Below, in pieces: positions 10,901-22,990 of a stretch of 64,000 nt of DNA. The stretch covers positions 13,233,601 to 13,297,600 of the forward strand of contig CM049319.1 in assembly GCA_026874595.1 (NCBI GenBank). The letters are read 5' to 3'. Below the pieces are notes generated by a model that saw only the letters and a program-made list of their open reading frames with translations, was not told the origin of the DNA and ran no database searches. Made by a program: the position numbers and the translations under genes. Position 1 is the first letter of the stretch, and every line of letters begins with the position of its first letter. The stretch comes from Sipunculus nudus (taxonomy: Eukaryota; Annelida; Sipuncula; Golfingiida; Sipunculidae).

Positions 10901-13226
10901 TATAATACTGATATGAAAATTACGGCCACAAAAAGATGCGACAGAAACTCTTGCGTAACCAGGTGTTCCTACCTTAACCACTGTAACCTGGCCTGATCAG
11001 GTCGATATACACACTCCTAGGGTTCCCAAGTATTCCCTTACGCTCTTGAATGAAGCCTTTTTGACCTGTTGTCATGACAATTTGCAATCGTTCTGCTCCA
11101 TGGTGGACTTTCTCCAAAGAAACGCTAAGGTTTAATTGAATAAAAAACCAGAGGTTGTCAAAGGAGCAATCGGCATACCTAGCCGCCTGTTACGTCAGCC
11201 GAGGATTATTACTAGGTCAAGGAGAGAAGGACTGAGCGTTCAGTTGATTAAAGGTTGGGAAAATTCGCTCCAGGAAGTGAGGCTGATTTTCTAGAAATAT
11301 GAATTAGCAGGGAAACTACTGGGAGAAATGAGAGAAAAGCGGGAAACGTACATGTATGGTATTCTTGTAACGGAATGAAGGGAAATAATGTTGCAGTGTG
11401 GATTAAAAGAGAAATAAAATAATCCAAACACAATCACCCACGACACCTAGTGCAAATCAGACGAACCAGGGTTTTGGATAGGGTGAAAGTGACCTTTCAG
11501 CTTCTGCACATATGCAACCAACCAGCTTAAATGATATTGTTTTCTGGTCTTCATCATTGGCGAATATACCGTGTTTACTAACAGCTTGTTGATAAACAAG
11601 CTATACGCCGGTAACAGAGGAGTTATACTAACTTTTCATAGCAACAATTACGTATAGTTTATTTAAAATGTACCCTGAGTAAGCAGGATATCACATAAAG
11701 TTTACAGAAATGGTACGTAAATAGCTGGCTTTAAATTCTTAAAACATGTGCTGGTTTATGATGCTTTGCTGGTTTGTACAATATCTTATGTTAACTTCTT
11801 GCATGGTTAGTTTTGTAATATTCTAGACGCGTGGTAACATATATGTACCTCGGAGAAGTGTGTGTTTTAAGGGGCCAAATCACCTATAAAGCATGTTGAA
11901 TTAACGCTAAAAATAGCTTGTACAATTTAAAATAAATTTGTATCAGCCAAAATATTGCCCTGAAAGCGTTTGCTTGCTCCTTTAAACGAATGTTAAAAAC
12001 AGTGGAACGGGCGCGATGGCAGATGTAAACAAAAACAAACACGTGCATCGACGGGCCACAGTACGTGTCAATCAGAAGATACCCTGACTGGCTTGGCCCA
12101 AAAATGTAATACATGTTCCCACTGGCTGAAAAAGTCGCGCATTGCGGCTCGCAATCGGACCTCCGGGATGACAGACTTGGTATGGACATACGCGGACTGT
12201 GTTTACAGACACGCAGAGCCATAACAAGGTGTTAAACAGCCGTGTGCGAGGAAATCAGACTGTGTGTTGGGATGGTTTTGTTGTATAAAGCAAACTGAAC
12301 CTACCTACCTACCTGAATATGTCCCTTTAAAAGTAAAAGTTGTATTAGTACACAGAATTTATGTTTTGTGTCAAGAAAATATGTACATGAGGAATAGTAA
12401 AATTGCTATCTTTGTGCATTTCCAAAGGATAACCCATCTTACAAAAATTCCAAAATCAAAATACAGTATAAGTAACGGCAAAACTACTATGCAGAATCCA
12501 AATGGACACTGGCATCTATACGATGGTGTCTATAAAAATCTTGTCATGCGTAATTTATTGTTACAACCCACTCTTTAGATTACAAATGAAAGCATGTCTC
12601 CACTATTGTATTTCTGTTTCAATACCGAAAATGTATGAATCACAAGATTATTTCACGAAAACACAAATGAATATGAGAGACATCATGAAGACGTTATTAG
12701 ACTCATCACGAAGCAGAGAGAAAAAGTGCATTCCTGCGGAGTCACAAGTCTTAATAAAAGTGATTCATTTCTATGAGATATTCCTCTGTATAGATTCAAT
12801 GTTCCTTTTATTTCTATTGCACACCTTCCGGGGGCACACCCTCCAGTGTACACTCCCATATTTAACCGCAAACTTAAATGTCCTTCTCGTCATAGCAGAC
12901 TTGCCGAGATTATCACTCAATTTATCATCTTAGAAATCCATCTGGAAGGCAAACCGATCAATGGAATTCTACGACTGTTCGCGCCAATGCACTCTATGAC
13001 CTCCACGAAGCACACGCCAAAACGACTTCCGTTTTTTTAGTGTAATATATACACGAAGTAGCGTTTCTGTGTAATATTGCATCACCTAATATTGGTACTT
13101 AACGGACCATATGGATGGGTCTAGGAGGTTTCCTGTTTATAATGTTCTTACCTCATGTGGCCTGCAATGACAGCGCACTTTGACAGATGAAGCACTTTTG
13201 ACAAAGCTACCATATGTTTGTGGCGT
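8000..13226. other. Noncoding AT-rich DNA
   Basis: No gene is recognised. Open frames at 11884-12222 (minus) and 12264-12933 (plus) have no domain, start context or splice-bounded structure I can defend. A short inverted pair TCACCTG/CAGGTGA lies near 10437-10457, next to the NRF1-like palindrome at 10470. Confidence 0.35.
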
Positions 13227-13440
13227 AGGGGCAGATCCAGAACTTTGTGATGGGAGGAAGTTACTGTTTACAACAAGGGACTTATACTCTTTAATATTTC
13301 AAGTGAGGTCAATATTTCCAGGAAGGGGAATAAAAAATCCTTGAAGAAAAAGCTATTTCTCCCGGTACTGGGGGGTTTAACCTCCTACTAACCCCCCCCC
13401 CCCCCCCCCCCACGGCTCCCTTCTCCTATATCAGCCCCTG
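13227..13440. mobile_element. MITE-like element with GGGGC(A)GATCCAG-type ends and poly-C core
   Basis: The left end reads AGGGGCAGATCCAG (13227-13240). The right end, reverse-complemented, reads CAGGGGCTGATATAG (ending 13440). About 213 bp lies between, including a 20-base C run at 13392-13411. The same right-end motif (ctggatc.gccccctg-like) occurs at about 14536-14552 and 25178-25195, so this is one of several related elements. No clear target-site duplication is visible. Confidence 0.55.
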
Positions 13441-14472
13441 TTGTGTACTGGTTTTACTGACCTTTGACCCCATCTGACCTCATTTTAGTGGCGCTATAGA
13501 AGGAATTTTTCCAATGTGATTCAAGAAGAAAGTATTCGTTGTCTGTCAGTACGTGCAGCCAGGCACTAAGAACAAAGTGTTCTCTATGAACCCAATATGC
13601 TCCCTAACAAAACCCATAAACTATTCCCTTTCCTTCTGTTGTTTTCGTTTATCACAATTGCATATGGGAAACGTTATGGTGCATTTTAGGCTAACATACA
13701 TATCAGTAAGAGGGAGATGTGCTCTGTTGCGATAAAACAATTGGCAAAGCTCTTAACCACACATGATTATAGAGTTGATTTGCCTGGGTCAGGCTGCAGT
13801 CGGAGCTGGTCGAAATATATAAAACTGATTATTCTAATTCCCCAAAGATTTTTTTCAATAGTCATCTGGTCCAGTGAACACTTTAATTTTGAAATAAACA
13901 ACTTTATTACTACATAAGGGTACATCCCTGGAGGTTATATGGTTAAAAATCCGGCGTTCTAGAAAGAGCATCCAGTTATATTTTAGCTCAGACAATTTTA
14001 ACTTTGTTCTCTTCAATCCGCAAACATTCATTGGTCCTCCATGTCTCTTGTTTTCTCATTACCAACATCCACGTTGCGATTTTTTACTTGGTAAAGTGAG
14101 GTTTACGTAATCACAGGTACTTCACACGATTGTCAATATCTTTTACAGATTTCGTGTGAGTGATCTCTCAAGCAGTTTTCTTGGATGCAATTTCTACTTT
14201 ATAAGGTTACGACCATACAGGATGGAAGACACTTTGTATTTAGTAATCGGATGTAAATACCATATGCTAAACTATTTTATAAACTTGATGCTTTAGCGGT
14301 TTTTTACTAATAAGAGTGCTTGTTAAGTACTAACACAGCCAAGCCAATGATATATAGGCTTAGATTAACATAGTCAACGATGTTGTTCTCAAGTTCGTTC
14401 CCATCCTAATTCTATGGCCTTTGATAGGTCTGAAAAAAAGGTCTGAAACCCTTGAAAAATGTCGCAGCGGCT

Positions 14473-14555
14473 AAAAAAAAAAAAAAAAAAGGGGGGGGGG
14501 GGGGGGTCCGGATCCCCTGGACCCCCCCCCCCCCCTCTGGATCCGCTTCTGCGTA
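14473..14555. repeat. A18-G16 run and perfect G14TCC/GGAC14 hairpin, remnant of a poly-C MITE
   Basis: Eighteen A (14473-14490) are followed by sixteen G (14491-14506). Bases 14493-14509 pair perfectly with 14519-14535 (17-bp arms, 9-base loop), then 'ctctggatccgcttctg' resembles the terminal motif of the 13.2 kb element. The G run could also form a quadruplex. Confidence 0.7.
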
Positions 14556-15069
14556 AGTTACATTGGCATTGGCTGTCGTTGCCGGTCAAAAATATATGTA
14601 ATTTATAGGGTTTAGTCCCCATTTCAGCTTGTACAATTCACATATGAAATAAGAAATGGTATATGCATGGGAAAAAACGCCGTTCTGGAAAAGAGCTTTC
14701 GGTTATATTTTCGCTCAGATGTCTTTTCTTTTATTCTCTTTATCCCGCAATCACTCGTGTCATCCTTTATAATTCTTGTTTTTCTCATCATCATCTCCAC
14801 TGGATGTTTTTAACGCGTAATTACATTTACAATTGACGGCATGTTTTACAGATATTATGTAAGTGATCTCTCAACATTTTCCCTTGATGTGATGTCTGTT
14901 TTATGAGGTTACGACCATGGAGCGTACAGCAGACAGTCTGTACTGGGTGATGGGATGCAGATACTCTATGTTTAACCATATGAAAATACCCATACTTGAG
15001 CGTTGTTTACAAAACAAAGGCGCCTGTGAAGTACTTGCTTAACTTGCTTAAAGTCCTCAGATCAGGAAG

Positions 15070-15126
15070 AGGTGTGTGTGTGTGAGGGTGTGTGTGTGTG
15101 TGTGTGTGAAAGGGGGGGGGGGGGGT
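15070..15126. repeat. (TG)n followed by a G run
   Basis: Two TG microsatellite blocks are separated by 'aggg' and followed by a run of about 14 G. It is low-complexity DNA with no gene context. Confidence 0.85.
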
Positions 15127-16391
15127 CTAGGCCACAAACATTTGCGGACCAATGATCGTTTTCTCTCTTTCTCCTCCTCGTTCTTTGAAAGTTGAGCAGA
15201 TGACAGATTCACTCCCAATCAAATTTAGCTTTTAAAAAATCATCAGACATGTAAAGAGTTGTTTGCTGTCATTTTGGTTGGTATATATAAAGAATGTTAC
15301 CTCACTGGATAATGGAAGAATCACGTAAAATTGGCAAATTAAAAAAGTGCTAGGCTTTAAATTTTAATAAATTTTAAAAATTAAAATCTGGTTTTTTTTA
15401 CAGAGTCGTTTACCATTTACCTAAATACGAAAATGATGTTACCCTTAATCTTCAAGGAATAAAACCGTATTTTATCAGAATCAAAAGTGGCGGCAAGATA
15501 ATTCAATGGGGTTACAAATCAAAGTGTGGGAGAAATACAGAAAACTTTAACTTTAGAATGGAAAACTTGCACTATCGTGGAAAAACAGTGCAAATATAAA
15601 ATATTTAACATTTGTGTGTTTCAGATTATTGCCAATTTGTTAAGGAAACGCTAAATTTTTACATGCTGTACTAAATGCTACACTTTTGAAGCTACATTTA
15701 AAATTTGATATTTTAAATATTTTTTTTTCATTATTGATGCTTTTCTGTCAATCTATTACTAGTTATTCTCTGTTCACTGTTTTTGCGACAAATGTAAAAT
15801 TTCTATAACATATGACCACAAAAAAAGATGACTCAGGCGGCAGATTCTGAGAGTTTGTCAAGATATTTAAAAATAAATGATTTCTTTTGTAATTTCTTTT
15901 ATTATCGCTTTACCACGGCCATGCACTTTCGAATACAATTCTAAGAGTCGCCACACCAAGAATTACATTTTCTACTGACTCTAGAAACAAAAATATGGAG
16001 CGAATAGGGTTATCCCAGTCAAAACAAAATACACGAAGGTTTGAAAACTTGCGGGAAGGACACAAAAATAATTCCTGAAAAAAATGAATAAGAACAACAT
16101 ATAGTTTTTTTCCATTTTTATTGATACTTTTTGATAAAATAGGAGTAGCGATTCCGTGAAAAAAATATTTTCTTGGTGTGCTCTGACCACAAGATATGTA
16201 CATATATATATGATCTGCCCTTCATAAGATCTGTTTTATCGTCTCTCATCCATCATTGATCTGTTAACTATCATTGAGCATTGAACCCTGTCCTCGAACA
16301 GTATTTTGAACTGTCTTAGATATCCGTTCTTTGGATATTTATTATTGTGCCCGTCTCTGCTTTTTGCTTTTTATGTCTTCCTCTTCACATA

Positions 16392-16440
16392 TACAGTAAA
16401 ACATTGTATATCCGAAATTCGTTTATCCATAAATAATCTT
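16392..16440 (+). mobile_element. pogo/Tigger-like terminal sequence (fragment)
   Basis: TACAGTAAAACATTGTATATCC followed by gaaattcgtttatcc is the style of a pogo/Tigger terminal inverted repeat (TACAGTaraACctcg...tatccg). The opposite end was not found nearby, so it is a solo or degraded end. Confidence 0.4.
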
Positions 16441-17894
16441 AAAATTTAACCAGACAGACCTTTAATAATATATCCATTCAATATAAATGAATAAAATATA
16501 ATATAAACATATGAAAATTTAATATAAAAATATGCGCCAAAACAGGGTTGCATTACGAATTTTCTTTTGAATCTGAAGATACGGCCGGTTCCAGGACCTT
16601 TTACACATGTAAATATGTATATTTTTTTTTAGTTCTGATGGCTGTTTTAAATACCAGTAACTGTCACTGTCCTCATTCTGCTTTGCAAAATTTTGTCAGC
16701 TTTGAGAATAATTAATCCTATACTCTTCATTTGAATATTCGTATTCTGGTGACTGCTTTTATTCAGGAGTACTTAAAGACTTTTCTCATGTAAGGCTAAT
16801 ATTCAAACTTCTCGCAGACTGAATTTTTCAATTTTATAAAATATTGCGTCGATTATGGATTTTTGCCACTTTCTTAACTATCATTGTCTTTGAACTAATG
16901 TGAAAGTAAAGCAAACAAATTTTAAATCCATTTTTGTTCAATCTGAAATTATTAAAATTAAATATCATATCAAATTTATATTAAATATCAATGACATCGT
17001 CTACTGTTGTAAAGGAGCAAACAGAAACATTTTAATTTAGTTTAATATAAAGCCATCAAAAATGATGAAAATATGATGAAATATTAGAGGCTCTTCATCT
17101 AAACATTTACCATAAAACAGAATGTTCTGTTGGCCCTGGATAATATATTCTATTTGGTTTAATATTTAAAAAAAAAAATAGTTGCTTTCATGGAAAGAGG
17201 TTTTGTTTGCCATGTATTGGAAAAAGGTTGTATCTATAGAAAATGTTGGTCTGAAACAAAGTATCGCTGAATGATTTTTTTGCACATGAGGCATTAGTGC
17301 TTTATTTTCTATTTGAACACAGCAATAAAACATGAAAGTCAGTGACAGAAACACAGAGTCTGTTAGCTTACGTCTGTAACTCTTGTTATTAACCTGACAG
17401 GGTATAAGAGGGCTCTTCAGTCTAATTCCTCACACTTATAAACAACATAAACAGCATTACGGCAACAACTACCATATGCGTTAATCTGCTTAATATTATT
17501 TGCAACTTTTTAAAATTTAGTATAATAGTTCAATTTAACATATTTAACATAAATATAATAAATCTTCATTGAAAGGAGTGCTTTGCAAAGTTTGTCTGAG
17601 TATTGTGCGAGTTATTGTTGCTGAACAAGGTCCTTGAGGACTAATGGCCATTGGCTGAGTGAAGGTAACCAGACAGACCAATATACAGTGATGGCTCAAA
17701 CGGTAAACCCGTTAACATGTAGTTATAAATTACCTCAAGCGTGCAGAACAGACTGGGTCCATGCGATTTTGTCGATCGGTACGGACATATAACTTTTGAG
17801 AATAAAACCCTGGGTAACGATTCATCAGCATAAGCTTTCATTTATCTCACTTTTTGTCTTTCTCTTTGTTGTTCAATCTATTTTTTATTATCTG

Positions 17895-17919
17895 TCTCTC
17901 TGTCTGTCTCTCTCTTTCT

Positions 17920-17959
<40 letters not shown>

Positions 17960-17960
17960 G
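17895..17960. repeat. (CT)n(CA)n compound microsatellite
   Basis: TCTG/TC repeats run into a pure CT tract and then CA repeats. Nothing else is visible. Confidence 0.9.
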
Positions 17961-18426
17961 ATGATATCCTTTCACGTAAACACATGCAGCACATTAGTAC
18001 AGCAGGAAAAACAAACTAAACTCAATTAGTCGGCCGATGTTTATATAATTGTTACTGTGACAATACGTTTAGTTGGATATATATTATAACTCAAGGATGA
18101 CACCAGTTTCATCGACATTATAAATCGTCCGTTTGTAATATGCATCTGTATATTTCCTTTATTACATAAATATCACAATACATGGGCAACAAGAATTGTA
18201 GACTCAGCCTATATATATTCCTCCGCCACGATTCTAATTAAACTTGTGTTCAAAACAAATAAAAAAATATGCTTCACGGATCACAAACTCTATTTTTTTA
18301 CCACAGTCACACGTATGTAACAAAGGTGGTCCCTAATATTAATAAATAGTCCTAGATTAAAGGATTGCCCTATTCAAAATGGAATAATTCCTTGAATTAA
18401 ATATTTATTAAAGTGATTCTGACAAC

Positions 18427-18443
18427 CTCCCCCCCCCCCCCCT
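18427..18443. repeat. Poly-C run
   Basis: About 15 consecutive C. A G-rich stretch 'aagggggggggggcag' is 170 bp downstream (about 18606). Both are probably worn remains of the poly-C/G element family seen at 13.4, 14.5 and 25.1 kb. Confidence 0.7.
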
Positions 18444-19742
18444 CAATTTAAAAGGTTGTTTCCAGTGTTTTATTCTAACCTTTCACAAAATAACATTAAA
18501 ATACTTTCATAACGATTTGAGTAAGGTTGCTACTAATCCAACCAACCAAGAGAAAAACATAAAAGCCTTCTAGTCTGACGGGGGTATAATAACCCGGGAT
18601 GTGCAAGGGGGGGGGGGCAGATTGGGGGGAGCAGTCGCAAAAATAATAGTAATATCTGAATATTTGCTAGGGGCATATATTCAAACACTTTATTTTGTAT
18701 TTTCCTTTTGAAAGTTCAAGTTGGAAATTAAAAGTGGAAAATGTTTCATTTTTATTTCATATCATGCTCAAAATTTTGTACTTTTCCATACCATAAAGTC
18801 AGTTACTCGGAATGGTGTGGACTTATTGAACGCATTTTGATGTATGACATACCAAACCCTGTGTGATAATTGTTTTAAATAGAAATAGGCATATTTTCGC
18901 CATATTTTCTTTTTAGATTCACAGGAATTTTATTCGCGTTTATGTTTTCATACAGATCATATTTAACATTTATAACAGCCAAACACGTCAGTCTCGGTGT
19001 GCCGGTACATGAAATTTTAATATTCATCTTTAAAACGCATTTTTCAATTATAAAATTGGTCCGAAGGTATCATCCCGTCATAAACCCCTTTTCTATAAAA
19101 AGAAATTAAATTCATATTAGGCCGAATCACATATACATATTTTAACCTGGATCATTTATCTTCTAATGTTATGTATGTGTGGATGAAGAAATATTCAATA
19201 TTTCAGTAGTACATTCTAATATTAGCAAAAATTCTGATTTTTTTTTACAGTGCAATAATTAAAGCATTTTGCGGATTTTGGCGTGGTCCAAAATAAGGTT
19301 AATCCACACTGACTCTGCAAGTACACTGCTCTTTGTAAGCAGACTCTCTCTGCAGATAATTTCTTACATGGACGCAGTGCTTTCGTGTCGCTTCCCCGCC
19401 CTCATTTCTACCAGTTTCTCGAAAACGCTCATGGGGGCTGCCATTTTGCGTACACACTGAACTCCGGATGTCAAAGTTATGTGTTTTCTGGTAGTTTATT
19501 TTAATGAAAGGGTGAACAGTGATGAAATTAGTAAGCAAGAAACTCAGGCCTGCCAAAAAGTAAATGGCTAAAAAAAGGGTGAGTAATCTGGGAAAAAAGA
19601 GTAGCCTTCTTTGAAATAAAGAGTAAAAACAAACTGAATAAAGATGTGCTTCGCATAATAAGTATAGTTGTATATAGTCATCATTTGTTGCAAAAACTGA
19701 TTGCAGAGTGTTCGATGGGTGACCAGAGCATTTCTATGTTGT

Positions 19743-19888
19743 ATAGAGAGAACTAAACTAGGTTTTCTGCATGCATTTCATGACTAATTAATTTCGTACC
19801 ACACGCTCAGAGCGTGTGGCACTTTTCAGATGTTGTAGCCTTCAGATGTTAGGCTACAACATTTGAAGTCATGAAATGCATGCAGAAA

Positions 19889-19890
<2 letters not shown>
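19743..19890 (+). mobile_element. Palindromic dispersed element, copy B (foldback)
   Basis: This is the same family as 7900-7996. Here a complete nested palindrome is visible: perfect 23-bp outer arms at 19762-19784 and 19868-19890, inner 11-bp arms TGTTGTAGCCT (19831-19841) and its complement (19851-19861), and the GC-rich hairpin CCACACGCTC-A-GAGCGTGTGG (19799-19819). It is followed directly by (CA)n(TA)n. Non-autonomous foldback/MITE is the best reading. Confidence 0.7.
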
Positions 19891-19935
<45 letters not shown>

Positions 19936-19942
19936 CATACAT

Positions 19943-19974
<32 letters not shown>
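19891..19974. repeat. (CA)n(TA)n microsatellite
   Basis: CA repeats grade into interrupted TA repeats and abut the foldback element on its 3' side. In copy A the TA tract is on the 5' side. Confidence 0.95.
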
Positions 19975-19980
<6 letters not shown>

Positions 19981-20649
19981 TTTCATTGAACAAAGAGAAA
20001 AGAGTAATTAGCGTCATTTTTTAGAAAATCCTCAAAATAGAGTGACTCTTTTAAAAAGAGTAATTTTGCAAGCCTATGACTGCTGATGAAAATGATCTTG
20101 ATAAGCAAATTCATACTTCAAGGGATCTCTAATTTTGAATTCTTAAGATTTAAATATTTAAAAATTTCGAATAACATATATTGCTCCTTTTCACTGATGT
20201 ACAGAGGCTATATTTAACTTTCTCATCTGCCTGCTGCTTACGTTAAACGTTTAGGTGCGTTAATTATTTAGTTTCATAATGCATTATTGAGAAATACATG
20301 GTTGAAACGTAAGCCACACATGATACACACGTGACAACATTAAATTTATATCATAGAAGGGAGTGGAGTGGGAAGGTAAACATGCCTCAGAACAATTGCT
20401 TCAATTCAACAGGAAATTACATCTTTAAATTCCAGTATGCGTTCTAAATTGGTGTGTTAATTGATATTCTTATAATTAATCCATCGTAATCACGTAGAAT
20501 ATGCCTGCGAACACATTGTCTGACTTTTGTGTGTCTGACTGTCAGAATCGCTCTCTGTCTCTCCTTTCTCTCTCTCTCACACTCTCTCTCTCTCACTCTC
20601 TCTCTCTCACTGAATTTGCCTATGTTGACGATGTACACAAATATGCGCC

Positions 20650-21030
20650 ACTAAACCAACGATTTTACAACAAATTCTATTTTCCAAGAAATTTAACTAT
20701 TCTGTACATATTTATCTGAGAGAGAGAGAAACATAGCTATTGTATCAGACTTCTTATGTACCCCATCGGACCCCATTATTTGTCAAATTGTTTAAACCCA
20801 AACCCAGGATTTTCTCAGTATATTTAACTATTATGTACACAATTATCTGTTGATATATACCGCTTTTGCGAAATATGAGAGAGAGGATGAGACATGGCTA
20901 ATTATCGGACGCTAATGTATCGAACCCCTTTATATGTCAAACGATTTAACAACAAAATTCTAGATTTTTTTCCAATATAATTGACATTCATGTGCATAAT
21001 TTTTGTTCATATTCTGCTCTAGAGAAATTG

Positions 21031-21097
<67 letters not shown>

Positions 21098-21400
21098 GTG
21101 GGGGTTAGTAAACAGGCAGAGGTAAATTTCCTATCAGTACGAAGAAGCCGATCGACGTAAATATCTACGTTAGTTACATCTCCCATCTATAGATAAAATA
21201 TATAGATATAGATATGTTTAAATATCTATGTATAGATATGTTTAAAAAAAATTCTTGGAAAGCTGGTTTGTGTTATTAATATTTGGCGTCCTCAATGAAT
21301 ACCGACCATGACCAGGTTCTTTTTGCTTCTTGTCTGTCCTTCTTTCTTAGTCTTTCTTGCTCTCGCTAAAACAGCCCTATCCACCTCTGTATAACACGGA

Positions 21401-21476
<76 letters not shown>

Positions 21477-21590
21477 CGGGTAAAGTATCGGACCCTATTA
21501 GTTTAAATAGTTTAAAATCAAAGATTTTTTCGAATGTATTTTACTGTTAAGTACATATTTATTTGTTCATATCTCTGGCTTTAGAGAAAC

Positions 21591-21656
<66 letters not shown>
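20650..21656 (+). repeat. Degenerate ~150-bp tandem satellite with embedded (GA)n tracts
   Basis: A recurring block runs through this region: 'a.attctagatttttt.caatat..ttgac', then 'tgtacat..tt', 'ttcatat.tctg', 'agagaaa.tg.gagaga', GA tract, 'tatcggac', 'gtcaaa..gttt'. It can be followed from about 20660, 20805, 20950 and 21510. In the later units the short GAGAGA has grown into pure GA tracts (21033-21093, 21403-21474, 21594-21656). The open frame at 21563-21934 is this GA tract read as Arg-Glu repeats and is not a gene. Confidence 0.7.
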
Positions 21657-21659
<3 letters not shown>

Positions 21660-22948
21660 CTCGCAACAGAAAAAAAACCAGAACTGAGTTTCATGTTTAC
21701 TTTTCACAGGATCTACTGCTCAGCTGTAAGAGACAAAACAGATACGGTTACACAGAGAGTCCGCCTGGCCCAGACAGCCCGGGCTGTGTCATCTTTAATA
21801 TCAGATATAAAGGCGGTAAAAAAGGGCCACTGAGGGCAGATCATGTCACCATGGTGTCTGTTGTCGTAGTTGTCGCGTGGGAACAGGATAAAATGTTACA
21901 CCAAATTCTGCGCAGAGAAAAACAGTTAACCTGAATTTAACGTATTATAGGCTTTGCCTGATGCAAACACCATTTGGTAGTTTAATTTTTTGTAGATAAA
22001 ATTGACTGGTAAAATTCAATAGGGCCTTAAATGTCCCTTAATTTAAACATTTAACCTTCTTATTTGTAACACCGTTGTATTAACAGTTCAGCTGTATAAA
22101 GATACAAACTCTCCAAACACTAACTTAATTGTGAAAAGTGATATACAAAATGTGGTAACCGCATTTGTAATTCATTTGGCCGTTAAAATTTAAAAAAATT
22201 AAAATTAAAATTCAATTCTTTCTCAGGAGAATAAATGATGCACCGAAACAGCAGTCACTCAACAATTGTCAAACATTTTAACATTCTTTCTATGATCGGG
22301 CATTCATGTATTCTTTAATTATTGGACTTATAACCTAACCATACATGTTTGATGAGATCCAATAAGGCACAATATGACTGAAATGAGTCTGTTATCGTTA
22401 TGCTTACACCATTATACATAATAATAAACTGATCCGTTAAAGAAATAGAGATATCAAATATTTTTTCTTCGCATTTTCAAAGGCGCGGCCGCAAGTGACG
22501 TACATATCAACTTGCGTGAAATCATCAATTGTACCCTATTAAGTTTGGAGAAACCATTTACAACGGTAGGCCTACACTCCCGCCCATAGCGTGACTAAGC
22601 GAAAATCACAGGACGCTAAGACGTCAAAGATATGTTGCCAGAACCAAAACAAACGTCTGTGTACCAACTTAACCTCACCACTTCAATAAAACACTGTCAT
22701 TATCTTATCTTCTGCAGTGTGGAAATGCCCCTGATAGTTTCACAGACGCCTTTGAACGTCATTTGCTTGCCACTTGGTGCGGAATTCTGGTGAATGAAAT
22801 ACTGTGGCGTGTAGAAAAAAAAGGACATGTACTTAAGCGTTCTATGCCAGGCATGCGGCCTTATGTCAGCGAGTGTAAATTAAGTGCTATGTATTTCTGC
22901 TGAGTTAGCATTATATATCAAATTTTTAGTCTTCTTCATCTTCTTCTA

Positions 22949-22990
<42 letters not shown>

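Noticed and set aside
12264-12933. Overlapping plus-strand frames of 104 and 143 codons
   Set aside because: No homology I recognise and no coding-style composition.
21563-21934. Open frame with a long Arg-Glu repeat
   Set aside because: The repeat is a (GA)n microsatellite in translation; the rest has no domain.
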